Positions 21,724 through 33,224 of a stretch of DNA of 64,000 bases are shown one piece after another. The position numbers and the translations under genes are program-made. This DNA comes from Corythucha ciliata (Eukaryota; Arthropoda; Insecta; Hemiptera; Tingidae): the NCBI GenBank assembly GCA_038030265.1, contig CM075938.1, forward strand, positions 3,077,009 to 3,141,008, read 5' to 3'. Below the pieces are notes generated by a model, which did no database searches, was not told the DNA's origin, and saw nothing but the letters and a program-made list of their open reading frames with translations. The first letter of the stretch is position 1. Every line of letters starts with the position of its first letter.

Positions 21724-22255
21724 ATTCTTCAAAACGTCGTTCGAGAAAACTGGTAACTAAAGATTAATTTTTCTCGGTAATGGTCCTTAAGGTAAACCTA
21801 CAGAATCCCGGAACTGTCCTATTATAGGTGCAATCAGACAAATGAGAAAATCTACCGGGACAACCTTCAACCCATGACTCAAGACACATGGCTGTTTTAT
21901 AGCGTATAGCTTAGCAGTTGGTTCAAAATTCTCTCATTGAGAACACCCGAATTCACGTACTCTAAAGGACTCTATCTTATATCTGCACCGATACCGATTT
22001 TATGGTCCCGTTGCAATCTTCAGGGAACTGGGCGTTAGGACTTGATCGGGGACTTAGACATACTTTCTCGTTAGATTCAGCTCAGCAAAGCAGATTGTAA
22101 TCTTTGTGTGTAGTTTTTTCTCTTCCACCCAGGGGCGCCGTGTCCTTAGGAGCGCGTCTAGCAAAATGAGCAGGGCGAAGGAAGGTGGACGAGAAAAAAT
22201 GACCTAAGAAGCCCATTTGACTTATGAATATTTCAAAACTATAAAATAGCCGAAA
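21724..22255. other. Downstream flank of the hAT remnant, non-coding
   Basis: The hAT transposase frame resumes for about ten codons after the gypsy insertion and stops at a TAA near 21757. The rest shows no domain, tandem repeat or RNA gene. It may hold the 3' part of the old hAT element, but no matching terminal repeat is visible. Confidence 0.45.
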
Positions 22256-22259
22256 ATTG

Positions 22260-23510
22260 AAGTTTTTTTTTTTTTCAATTTTAGCCGTGGATTAACGAGC
22301 TTTTCCTCTACACTTTGCCCACGAATAGGCGATTTTTCCATTAATTATAAGCGTTTTTATCCCATGTTAGCGATTTTTCTCAATTTTTTCCATGAGTTGA
22401 AATTTTCCTAGATTTTTGCAGGAAATTAGCGATTTTTTACCTTTTCAACAGTGAATTAGCACTTTGAGCTGCAAGTATAGCGTTTTTCGTTGATGTCAGC
22501 CACGCCAATTAATTAGTTAATTTCTCAATACTGGCCGCATTATTTTTTTTTTTCAACTTTTAGCTAGAGACTAGCGCTTTTTCCAGGTATACGTCCGAAG
22601 TTGCCTTCAGAAGCAACAGATTATTGTCTTTTGCTTAATTTTAGCCCCGAGTCAGCGTTATTACTAAATTTTAGTCGTGAATTGGCGTTTTCTCTAATAT
22701 AGCCGTGAATTAGCCGATTTTTTTCATTTGAATCCGCGAATGAACGGTTTTTCTAGACTATCCGCCAATTATCGGACTTTTTACAAATTTTAGCTGCCAA
22801 TTAACTATCTATTCTTTTCAATTAAGTCCGCGACATTGGATTGTTCCAAGTTTAGCCGCTATGTAGCGCTTTTTGTCAAACTTCATTAGAGAAGCTATTT
22901 TTCTCAATTTTTGCCGTGGATTAGCGTATGTCCCAATTTTAGCAGCTAATTAGCCATTCTTCTCAATTTCAGCAGTGAATTGTGGCTTTTCACTTTTTTA
23001 TCCGCGAACAGGCAATTTTTTTGCAATGAACTTGTCATTTTTCTAGATTTTAGCCCCGAATTAGCGTGTTTTTTTCTATCGTATAGCCTTAGCGTTTTTT
23101 TTTTTCCTTTTAGCGCTTGCAGAAAAGCAAAAACTGCCTCACGTCTCAATTTTACCAACAGCAAATTAGCTTATTTTCTTCATTTTAGGCATAAAGTGGC
23201 ATCTATACACAGCGAATCAGCTATTTTTTCTCAATTTCGGTCTGGATGTTTCATCGAGATTCCGCGAATGAAGGCTTTTGAACAGTTTTTTCCACAAATA
23301 CTAGCGATTTTTCCCAACTTTTTGCAGCCGTTGGTACTTGCCTGCAAGAATAGCATATTAGTACGCCTTTTCATCTTTATCCGTTTACGGACCTAAGAAA
23401 AACAAACTGGGGAGCAGCGTATTCTCTCTATTTTAGCCGCGAAGTTACCCCTAGAAGGCTGCGTTTTCTCTCAATTTGAGCCTTCAGAATAAGCGCTTTT
23501 GCGGGCTAAA
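22260..23510 (+). repeat. 30-bp-type satellite block (plus orientation)
   Basis: Diverged units of the same family as 13480-15130, with GAATTAGCG-like cores and CAATTTTAGCCG ends through about 1.25 kb. Variants with longer gaps and T runs occur near 22265, 22540 and 23090. Confidence 0.78.
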
Positions 23511-23655
23511 TGGATTATTCAGCTACACTCCTTGCTGATCACCTGCAAGCACTCCATCCTGGGTCGGATGGATTGAAAATCGTCGAAAGGAGCCAATATC
23601 ACTGTCAAACTGTACGCCAAAAACTCGTTTTCACGTACGTACAAACATGAACATA

Positions 23656-23871
23656 AGCTATGTCATCACTAGTGCCTTTTCGCGTGCGTCAGAGTCATGC
23701 GTCATAGCAGAGGAGGAATGCGCGGAGTGAGGAATGCGCTATTACATGCCTCAAAAAGCTGGAAGGATATCAGAATTTGCGTGCATAGCTTGGACACATG
23801 CATTGTTGAAATTTGAAAAGGCGTGTTGAAAAGACGAAAGCGCACAAGTGGAGACATAGCTATACATCCTT
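23656..23871. mobile_element. Small inverted-repeat element, copy B
   Basis: Begins AGCTATGTCATCACTAGTG and ends CACAAGTGGAGACATAGCT; the right end is almost the exact inverse of the left end of copy A (12075). The interior shares TTTTCGCGTGCGTC, GAGGAATGCGC, CTCAAAAAGCTGGAAGGATAT and GTGCATAGCTTGGACACATGC with copy A. It carries an extra tandem GGAATGCGC segment. No coding capacity. Confidence 0.7.
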
Positions 23872-23999
23872 AATATTCACCTTTTTAGGCCCACATAGGG
23901 TGCTCGCGGCGATCCGGCCCCCTCACCCCCTGTCTCGGTACGCTACTAATTCACGGACAGAAGTAAGAAAAAGCCCTACTTCGTGGCTCATATTGCCTT

Positions 24000-24625
24000 A
24001 AAGTTTCCGCGAATAAATTACAGAAAAAGCGCTAGTTCATGAATGAAATTGAGAAAAATGGCTCATTAGCGGTTAAGATCAAGAAAAATACGAACTCACA
24101 GCAAAAACTCAGAAAAAACGCTAAATCACCGCTAAAATGGCGAAAAATCGCTAATCCACCGATAAAATTGAGAAGCGCTGAAGTGAGGAAAAACGCTAAT
24201 TTGCAATTTAAATGGACAAAACGTCAAATTCGCAGCTTCTAAAGGTAGCTTTGTGCCAGAAAGTGAAAAAATCGCTAATTCACAGCCAAATTCAGAAAAA
24301 GCTTTACGTAGTTCGCGACGCAAATTGGGTAAAAACTCTAATTCGTGGCTGAAAGGTTTAAAAATCTATAATTTTAGCGTCTAAAATGAGGAAAACGCTA
24401 ATGTTGTGTGGCTATAATAAGGATAAATGGCTAATTGGGGTTTTAATTGAGAAAATTTGCTAATTCACAGAAAATTGAGAAAATGGCAAGCCGAGGCTTC
24501 CGGAGGCAACTTTGCAGCCAATTAGCTAAAAGTATCGCTTATTCGCGGTTGGAATGGGGGTAATATCGAATTCACCGATGAAACTGAGAAGAACCTCTGA
24601 AGTGTTGAAAAAATTGTGAAAAAAA
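24000..24625 (-). repeat. 30-bp-type satellite block (minus orientation)
   Basis: Reverse-complement orientation of the same satellite (AAAAACGCTAATTCGCGGCTAAAATTGAG-like units, here GAGAAAAA, CGCTAATTC and GGCTAAAATTGAG parts). In one frame a strict 10-residue periodicity is visible (KLRKNAKSPL, KWRKIANPPI), showing a 30-bp period locally. This is a shadow of the repeat and not a gene. Confidence 0.78.
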
Positions 24626-24629
24626 AAAA

Positions 24630-27150
24630 AAACCGTTTTTCGACAAGTCGGGTGGGTGGATAGCGCTGGCTAGTGGGTAACTAAAGCATTTTCGGCTATG
24701 CGCCTATCACCAGTGCAAGTGTGTCACGTTCCTCCTGAATCACTCTTGTATAAATGTATATTGGGCCGATATTTTCCCAGTGCCCCGGGCCGGACAAATC
24801 TGTGTATCCGCCCCTGTGTCCTAGCACCGGCACCAGTGAATTTAATTGCCGGCCCATACAATCGTGAATCTGCACATTTTGACGAATTTCTGACGGGATT
24901 TTCCATAATCCGTATATCCGATTCGTTAAGATTGGAGTAAGTAATTGAATATCACGTATACACAGGTCCCACGTAGACAGGTTTTTGAAGGAAACCCGTC
25001 TCTCTCCAAGGGACTTGAGTGTCAGTAACTGTCTAATTAAGGAAACGAACTTACTCCAATTTGGCAGGTATAATCACTTTCCGATTACTTTACCTGATAA
25101 AGTTGAATGCTCTTTTTTTTTTTCTTTTTTTTTGCAAGCGCCCTCAATGGAGACCGGTGGCGAGAAGAGTGAAGGCGCCCAGAATTTCCGGTTGGATAGA
25201 ACTTCAATTCAAGGTTGCATTTTTACAAAACTGTGTAAAAATGACAACATTTCAAAACATTTGCCTTGGCTCCTTGGGAGTAAAAAACAAAAAAACAAAA
25301 CAAAGCAATCGGGGTAAAAATATTTCTCATTTTCTTTCAATACACGTTGTGCTTTTTTTCATCGCATTTCTGTAGGAAAAAATCCCGGATCTTCCCTCGC
25401 AAGCCTGTATACAACAGCCACATTAAAAAAAACACAAATACTCGTGAGCCAGTGCGAGAAAATTAGTGAAGAAATTGAAACGGCTCTCTTCAGCATTCGA
25501 AGAATTTCCAGCAGGTTTTTTAACCTCGTCCATTAGAAGGATGCTGCGAGATGATTATTCTTAAATAGCTAATCTTAGACCTAAAGTAAGACAGTTTCAA
25601 TTTACTAAGGCCAGTCAAAAATCATTTTTAAAGTAGCTTGCTCTCTGAAAAAATTGAATCACGTTTTTGGATAGCTCAAGCCGAGAGGAAATTTCGGGGT
25701 TGAAACGAAAGAAACAAGGGCGGAAAAATTGACGTTATTTACCGCGACTCCCTCGTATTTCGTTTGACCCAGCAGGCCACCTCTGTTGACAATTGCTCGC
25801 ATGTAAGCGTGGGTACACATTTTATTTCCCATTTTCCCCCGGGGGGTAGGTACTAGGGCTCAAGAGTAAACCCTCCTACGTGTGTAGGAGGGTAACATTT
25901 TTTGTGTATATCAACTCGTGGTTTCAACCCGCTGAAACCCTCTTACAACCCATTCGCCTTCATTCAACCAACGCGTTGTTTTTTTTTTTTTTGGTATTTT
26001 TTGCGCGGTTTAGCTACAAGCATCGCAACTCCTACTCTTTTAACGAGTGATTCAATCAACTTAATTCCCTTAGAAATACGAGAGGACAAACTCCTAGGGA
26101 ACATTATTATTTCCTCGTAAATACCTGATTTACTACAGTAAATCAGCATCAATGAGCCGACTTCTGGTTATTATTTTGCTTTCATATTCCGAGCACACCC
26201 ACACTGGATAACCATGATCCTCCTGGTTAACTCCTTTTAGTCGGTTTCTTGCTTTAAAGGGTTTGCCCACCCTCAAGAGAGAACAATTCTTAAGACACAA
26301 TTAGACCATATAAAGGTGAAGGCAGTCTTCGGGTCAGTTTTCTCTGTCTCTTTTCTCTGGATCCCATGGAGGAAAAAAAAAAAAAAAAATTGTTTCAGAC
26401 AGCGCTCGCAGGGTTTGAAGGGCGGGGGAGGAGGATTTCATAACGACTTTAAAAATTACGATCAGAGTTGTAAAAGTGTAGTAATGGCCCCTGGGGAGTT
26501 TTATTTTTTTATTTTTTTTTATTACTTGTTTGCGGAGTGAGAATAATAATTATCGTACACATAGTAGCCCGTCGGTTTAGAGCAAAAAGATCTTCGAATG
26601 CCTGATCTTGGGAGGATGCGCGTTGCGCGCAGTCCAGGGAAAAAGGCTCTCGTTAATGAAAGTAACTGCCGTGCAGTTTATCTTGACGATGTACAGGTAC
26701 TCAACAATTTTTTGAAGTATGAAAAAAATAAGACAAGAAAAAATATTGCGAGGGGATCAGATTTTTTTGCGGAGTTCAACTTCAAAGACAGCAGTAAAAC
26801 GTTTTTGCCCTTCTCACGCGCCTTCTACACACTATACGCTACAGCGCGTCCTCATAACTTCCCTGGCTATTAAGACGTCTCAATCTTTTAACATGCATGG
26901 ACAATGGCCCTAACATCCCTATTTATTCTTTATATCCTGTTGCAGTATTCCCTTTATTGCATGTTCTCTCTCCGTCAGTCACGCTCTCTCTCTCTCTGTT
27001 TCTTTTAGGGATTTCTATTCATAACCTGTCGAATTAAGTTCTATCTTATTTTAGTGCGTATACCATTAATGGTTTGTGAGAAGTTTCTAGTTCAGAATAC
27101 CCCACAAAGCCTTTATATTTTGATACGTTCCCCCATCGTACAAGGGAACA
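24630..27150. other. Non-coding stretch with two small hairpins
   Basis: No recognisable coding domain. A perfect 10-bp stem with a 4-base loop (ACCCTCCTAC, GTGT, GTAGGAGGGT) lies at 25870-25893, and a 7-bp stem follows at 25920-25939. Homopolymer A and T runs occur near 25980 and 26372. I see no tandem array here. Confidence 0.5.
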
Positions 27151-27152
27151 AG

Positions 27153-27200
27153 CAGTGGCGGATCTAGGATTTTATCATGAGAGGGGTCCCAGCACCATAA
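27153..27200 (+). repeat. CAGTGGCGGATCTAGG-type repeat end
   Basis: The sequence CAGTGGCGGATCTAGGATTTT starts at 27153, here given as CAGTGGCGGATC and TAGGATTTT. The same terminus in reverse complement ends at 31758, and related ends occur at 29422 and 37194. Such CAGTGGCGG termini are typical of widespread non-autonomous DNA transposons. The partner end of this copy is not identified. Confidence 0.45.
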
Positions 27201-27481
27201 ATCTCATAAACTCTTTCTTCATATAAAACAATGTTCTAGCCATTGGCATAGGGAGAATTAGTACGTTCCGGGCCTTATTTTTTAAGTTATCTTGATGCTC
27301 GCGAAGTAGGTATAGTATAGCCTCCCACGTTTACCCCCTGACGAACAACTGCAAAATAGTGACATTTTGGAGGCAAATAATCAGCGAAGTTGAGTTTGGA
27401 GGTAAAGGGTCTTTCGACCACTTTGATCGTGTTGAAGACAAGGTTAAGCAAAATAACTTTTTTTATTTCTTCTGAAATCCA

Positions 27482-27763
27482 CTAAACTAAAAATTGGAAT
27501 TTTTTTACATGTGTCACAAAAAAATAAATAAAAATGACGAGGATGCTTTGCCGCCACACTAGCCCCCCCACGAAGACTGGAAGTCCATCATGCTCGAAGT
27601 GAACGTGACGGTCTGAACGAGTCGAAGGAGTGAGGTTGGGCTTCCCGGCGGAATTCATTGATGTGACAGAGGGAGTTTCGGGCATGACGTATGCTGGTTT
27701 GAGCCGGTCTATGCTGACGTTAGTGTTTGTTCCGTTGACTTCGGGGTTCGTTTCAGAACAGGG
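27482..27763 (-). pseudogene. Second gypsy element: polyprotein C-terminal end
   Basis: The 3' end of the gypsy polyprotein whose main part lies at 33533-36825. It encodes the VSIDRLKPAYVMPE motif that closes gypsy integrases of the CsRn1-like group, then RSDRHVHFEHDGLP, ending at a stop near 27482. The frame is in register with the integrase segment at 33533 if the intervening insertion and one copy of its TA duplication are disregarded. This separation is how the 5.77-kb insertion was recognised. Confidence 0.88.
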
Positions 27764-28365
27764 TACACTCTAAGAAATACTAGAATAGCGTCTCCGGTTA
27801 CAATTAAAAATCCGGTTGGATTTAACGAATTGTGTGGGAAAATGAACGGATAGTAATTCATCTCACTGGATCAATAAGTATTCCAACATGATACCAAATG
27901 GCAATTGCATGATCCGGTTGCATTCAACCGAATCAGAAATCGCTTGTGACCGGAGAAGAATTGACAATTTTATGGACCAGTTAAATGCAACCGAATGTTA
28001 ATTTGTATGTAAAGCCTAGTCCACACTGAGACTCTTTGAGTAGATTCTTTGTGTCTAGAAATGAATATCGCGTGAGTCTCGGCAGAGTCGGGGCAGAGTC
28101 GACTCTTTGTGTCTAGAATATCATGTGTTGAGGGTTAGTATTTTTGAATATTTTTGCATCCCAACGGAAATGGGATTCTCTGATTCATGTTGCGCAACAT
28201 TGGGTCAGTGTGGGAGTGAATTGAAGAACCAATTTTTCAATTTTTTTATATAGCTTTCTCGGGCTTTCTCGTCTCATGATTTGTTGGCAGTTTCGCTGAT
28301 TGAGCCCAGCACTTGCACTTGTTCGTAGTTGTCATCAATTGAGTGAATAGGTGTTTGTTCTGACA

Positions 28366-28461
28366 AGGTGTTTGGAACATGTTCGGAGCAGAGTTCCCAT
28401 GAGAACAGCCAATAAAATGTAATAATCTTAAATTTCTGCTCCGAACATATTCGAAACACCT
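28366..28461. repeat. Palindromic repeat, copy 1
   Basis: Arms of 26 bp (28366-28391 and 28436-28461) match in inverted orientation at 24 of 26 positions around the TGTTCGGAGCAG core. The spacer includes AGCCAATAAAATGTAAT. A related, longer palindrome with the same core lies at 32871-33154. The transcript would fold into a hairpin. Confidence 0.75.
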
Positions 28462-29421
28462 CGTTCGGAGTAGTGAGCAAACTCTCGAATTCATAGAGGA
28501 CATACAACAAGCTTTTTGAATCCTGATTCCTGGGTCCCTCCAGTTCAATTCTCTCAAGTTCCGGCATCAACTTCCAGTTTCACATCCAGTCCAGTATTCA
28601 TTGTCGTACTTGGATGCCAATGCAGAGTGAAACTCTATTCTCTTTTCAGAGTACCCGTCCGCCACCCACAGTCTCACCTGAGAACGCCTACTTTCGCGTG
28701 GTCCACACCGTGGGCAGTCAGTACATCCACTGACAGTCACTAACCTGGTAACCTGGTGTTGCATGTGTCTGGCAGTCCTTTATCTTCATTGTCAATTTCC
28801 TCACTGCATCATCCGTCCCTCATGAGAAACGCTCCTTCCCCATGAGCATGAGAACTGAACTGCTCGGCAGAGTATTCTCCCAGGCGTGCTCTCCATTCTA
28901 AAATTGAATAAACCTCTGGGCGAAATTCACAATCCGCAAACCCCCTCCCCAACAACCGCTCTAATGAGTGGCCGACTGATCGCCATTTCCCCAGTTCACC
29001 CTGGTCGAGATAGCCCACGGGTAGTGGCCGATCCACGGTGGGGGGATGGGGGACAAAACCCCCCTTAAGGTCAGTATAATAGTATAAAATAAGAAAGAAA
29101 TACAAAAAATTAAAAATAGAGGTAAGAAAATGAATGCAATTATAAATGTGAATCGACAGTTATCACATCACTACAAATAAAGAAGCGGGAAAATTCATAT
29201 GAAACCACTGGCTGGGTAAAGGACCCCCCCCCCCCAACCGAAGATTTTGATTTCATTCTTCCAGGAAAAGAAACCCGAAAAATCAGGAGAAGTGGCTACT
29301 ATATCTTTCTGTTTGACTGGCGGTGTGCAATCTCTCCCCTCCCCCCTCCTACCAGGGAGGAGAAAATGTTTGCTTCGACCCCCTCCCCTTGATAAAATGG
29401 TGGATCCGCCACGGGCCTAAG

Positions 29422-29585
29422 CAGTGGCGGATCTGCGGGGTGGGTTTTGGGGGTTTAAGCCCCCCTAAGAAGATGGCATCCGCCAAAAATTTGTTGATAG
29501 TCATTCCAGAGATTTCTTCCAATACCTTGCACATACCAAAGGGCGACTGTTGAAGGGGGATCTGCACAGAATGATGATTTCACGA
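29422..29585 (+). repeat. CAGTGGCGG dispersed repeat, copy 1
   Basis: Starts CAGTGGCGGATCTGCGGGG, then TTTAAGCCCCCCTAAGAAGA, and continues to CTGTTGAAGGGGGATCTGCA. It matches 37080-37194 in reverse complement, with about 50 extra bases in the middle of this copy. An interspersed non-coding element; class not certain, hAT-like end suspected. Confidence 0.6.
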
Positions 29586-29689
29586 CGAATGGGCGATTTC
29601 GTGATGGTGAGGCCACCATTCATTGAGGGGGGGGGGCACCAAAAAGCATGATGATGATTTTTAGGTTTCAAAGCGATGATTAGCGGCAA

Positions 29690-30604
29690 ATATTGAGAAC
29701 AAGCGATCATTTGCCACTTAAATTAGGAAAAATACTACAATTCGAGATATCTGAAGGCAACTTCGCGGACAAATTAGAGAAAAAACGCCAACTACAAATA
29801 CCGGTAGGCCTATAAGGCAGAAGAAATTGAGAAAGCGTTCTAATGTGCTACTCTTTGGGCAAGTACGCGGGAGAACGTTGAAAAAAAACTCTAAAATCAA
29901 ATAGCGTCTTTGAGCGATAGCAGAAAAGCGTTGACTCATAGTAGAAAACGAAAATAAATCACTAATCCGTGGCAGAAAATGAAAAAAAAATCACTAATAT
30001 GTGGCGAAAATTGAGAAAAAGCTGAAGTCCATCGCTCACCTGGCTCAACGATTAATTTTTGAAAACGCAAAATTCGTGGTTTTCTCGAGGCAACAACAGA
30101 AAAAAGCGCAATTGAGAAAAATCGCTAGTTCACGGCTAAAATCGAGAAAGCCACTTAATTCGCGGCTAAAACTGAGAAAATCTACTATTTCAAACGCTCA
30201 TTCACAACTAAAATGGAGAAATAAGCCAATTCGCGAAACAACTTGGCTAAAATTAAGGAAACGTGGTAATTCGTGGCTAAAATTGAAAAGTAACTTGCGA
30301 CTGAAAAATGAGAAAAAGCGCTTAGATCGCGGTAAAAATTGAGAAAAAAAGCTAATACATATTCACGGATACAAGTGATAGAAAAGCCGCTTATTCACGG
30401 CTAAAACTGAGACAAACCGCTAATTCCCGTCTAAAATTGATGTAAAATGCTCATTTGCAACTAAAAGGAAGAAAATTAAATATTTAATTCGTGGCTAATT
30501 TTGGCAGAAAGCGCTTATCAGCAGCTAAAATGGAGAAATACGCTACTTCTCGGCACAAGCAAGCGCTAATGTGAAGCTAAATTTCAAAGATACATTTGGC
30601 AATT
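29690..30604 (-). repeat. 30-bp-type satellite block (minus orientation)
   Basis: Units of the GAGAAAAA-CGCTAATTC-GCGGCTAAAATT type over about 0.9 kb. The block continues at 31011 after a 406-bp inverted-repeat insertion. It lies inside the 5.77-kb TA-flanked element. Confidence 0.78.
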
Positions 30605-31010
30605 AGAAGCGTGCGTCTCTTTCGGAAGGCATTCGTGTTATCAGTTCAGTGTTTTCTCTGTGAGAAGTGGAATAAATTTTAAGTTTTTCTCGCTTTTTCT
30701 AGGAACAAGGTAATTTTGAAATCGTATACTTTTATGGTTTATTGTATGCTAGTTGTAGAATTAAATTAACACATTTTTAACTTCTAGATGATAGTTGAAG
30801 TGAAGGAGAGGCTCGGAGAGGGCCCTCGTCGGAGGGTTCGACCCAAGTTCAGCCGTGGACTCGGAATTCTCCCATGATATGCCTCAGCTTTCAAAATTAC
30901 CTTGTTCGTTGAAAAAGCAAGAAAAACTTAAAATTTATTCCACTTCTCACAGAGAAAAAACTGAACTGATAACACGAATGCCTTCCGAAAGATAAGAGAC
31001 GCACGCTTCT
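30605..31010. mobile_element. 406-bp element with about 115-bp inverted repeats
   Basis: The left arm 30605-30719 and right arm 30892-31010 are near-perfect inverse copies, starting AGAAGCGTGCGTCTC. Flanking AATT occurs on both sides (30601-30604 and 31011-31014), a possible 4-bp or shorter target duplication within the satellite unit GCTAATT. The loop region 30720-30891 has no coding capacity. Long arms and short loop make this a foldback-like MITE. Confidence 0.85.
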
Positions 31011-31730
31011 AATTCCGCTTGTTCACGGCTAAAACTGATACAGACGCTAATTCCCGGCTAAAATTGGGAAATTGCGTTGAGTCACGGTCAATGTAACAAA
31101 AGGCGCTCATTCGCGGAGCTGAAATGAAGATAAACGCAAATTTACGGATTTTGTGAAAATCCTCCAGTTCGAAGCTGAAATTGAGTAAAAGCGGTGATTC
31201 AGGCGTGAAACGAAGAAAACCAAACGCTAATTCTCTGCTAGAACTAAGGAAACGAGATAACTTGCGGCTGAAATGACAAGCGCTAATTCGCATGACTAAG
31301 AAGTGAAGAAAAACGCTAAAATTATAAAAATAAAACGTTAACTCGTGGCTAAAACTGAGACAAACCCCTAATTGCCGTCTAAAATGTAGAGGAAGAGCTC
31401 ATTCGCAGTTAAAGATTCAGTAATTCACGGCTAAAGTGGGCAAGAAGCGCTTATTCGCCGCTGAAACGGAGAAAAACGATAAATCGCGGATCAGCTTGAG
31501 AAAATCCACTAATTTACGGCTAAAATTGAGGAAATGCGGTGATTCGCGTCTGAAATGGAGAAATAAATTCGCGGCTAAAATTGAGAAAAAGCACTTAGAT
31601 CGCGGAAAAAATTGGGAAAAACCGCTAATTCATGGTTAAATTTGAGAAAAAACCAATTATTGGTTCGTATAGAAGCATGTTTGCGGCTGAAACTCAGGAA
31701 AAAAGAGAGAGATTCGTGGTAGAACCCCTC
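31011..31730 (-). repeat. 30-bp-type satellite block (minus orientation), continued
   Basis: Continuation of the 29690-30604 block with the same orientation and unit type. It ends near a CACTG-terminated repeat end at 31758 (CCTAGATCTGCCACTG). Confidence 0.75.
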
Positions 31731-31759
31731 CCAAGTTAAAATCCTAGATCTGCCACTGG

Positions 31760-32870
31760 GCCAAAGTGATGTTTCTTTCAGCATAGCCCGTTTCTGCCTT
31801 TCTGGTGGACGAGACACAAACAATGTTAGTTTAATGAGAGGAAGGGAAGATATACAATTTCTAAAAATATTCTAATTTCACCAAGTTACCGTATCGAAAT
31901 TTGTTATTTCTGGCATAGGAATGCAAGACCTTGATAGGAATGTGCATGTATGTAGTATGGTGCCGATTTTCGTGTTGCAGTACTCGGGTTTTATAGTGCC
32001 TTAACAATGCAATTATATTCGGGCAGGTTAGTCAAACCGAACGAATTTTGGATCAGTCAAAAAATTGAAACAGATGCTTGAATGTTATTCTACCGTAGGG
32101 AAGGAAATCTCCAGTTTCTTCATTTATTTTAACGTGTTATCCAGTAGTAAGCAGGCATGAGTCTATAAAAAAGCCGTTAATATATTATTATCATAATATG
32201 CACCAGCTGCAAAAACCTGTTCGTTCCATTAGCCAATGAGTAATCTCTCTCGGGTTATAACCTCAATTATTCTCCGATGCGCAAGTTGACTTCCATCCAG
32301 TTACAACGTGTTCGGGGTTTCGTCTCATGTTAGATCGCATTTGTATACCGGTTGAATTTATTGAATCTCTGTTGGACTGTGTCGGAATTCGGTGAGATTG
32401 GTTTGCTCTCCGGTTGAAATCAGAGAGATTGCCTAGTAGCGCCATTGTTTCCTATTAGTTACGAGCCCTTCCTCATCATCACTCAGTCTTTTCCGCGTCA
32501 GAGTTCCAACGTGGCGTGTGTGAGTGCTTGGTGCCTAATTTCGTCAGTTCATTCGATTCCTTTTATGTTACAAGCCCATAGCATCCCCCCATTGCATAGC
32601 ATTTGTGAGATAAGTTTTCGAAATGTCTCCCCTATTTCGGCTCTTTGGACTACGTATATCAATATGTAAACAAGCTCCTTTTAAGTGATATCGATAATGT
32701 AGTATAGTACTATTCTTAATGAGTACTTTGGGGTTTCTTTATACTTTTTTGTGTGTATCTAACAAGTGTAAATTATATGCCGACAGAAAATAATTTTTTT
32801 CTATTTAATTCGTCTGATATTACAGCTAAAAACCTTGCCGATTTACTCGGCCACCGTAGACTCATTTCAT
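31760..32870. other. Non-coding interior of the TA-flanked element
   Basis: No coding domain is visible. Scattered CCGGTTGAA motifs at 32350-32420 link it to the ends of the host element. Confidence 0.45.
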
Positions 32871-33154
32871 TTAAACTGTTGTACACCAGGTGAAAATTTT
32901 GCTCCTCAGGTTTGGAATAACAGGAGTTACAATAGGTCTGTTCCTGCAAAGTGTTTGGAGCATTTTGGAGCTGAGTTGCTATAGACCCACCAATAAAATG
33001 TAATCAATTTGAATTTTATTGGCTGGTCCTATGGAAACTCTGCTCCGAACAAGTTTCAAACACCTTATTGGAACAGACCTCTTGTGGCTCCTGTTGGAAC
33101 TAACCGGAGGAGCAAAATTGTCACCGGATGTACAACAGTTCATAATGAAATGAG
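32871..33154. repeat. 284-bp imperfect palindrome
   Basis: The outer arm starting CTCATTTCATTTAAACTG pairs with the inverse ending at 33154, through GTTGTACA, AATTTTGCTCCTC and AACAGGAG. The inner arms contain GTCTGTTCC, GTGTTTGGAGCATTTTGGAG and CCAATAAAAT, related to the 28366-28461 palindrome. An inner palindromic element seems nested at the centre of an outer one. The whole could form a long hairpin. Confidence 0.78.
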
Positions 33155-33224
33155 TTTCCGATGAAAAGCAACTGTATTGTTATTGACAAGTCACCGTAGA
33201 GTTAATACATTTCTCTCCGGTTGG

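Noticed and set aside
25870..25939. Rho-independent terminators
   Set aside because: The stems are real, but the DNA is eukaryotic and no gene ends there.
30001..31639. Basic repetitive proteins rich in KLRK units
   Set aside because: They arise from the 30-bp satellite period divisible by three and change frame with each indel; no evidence for selection is visible.
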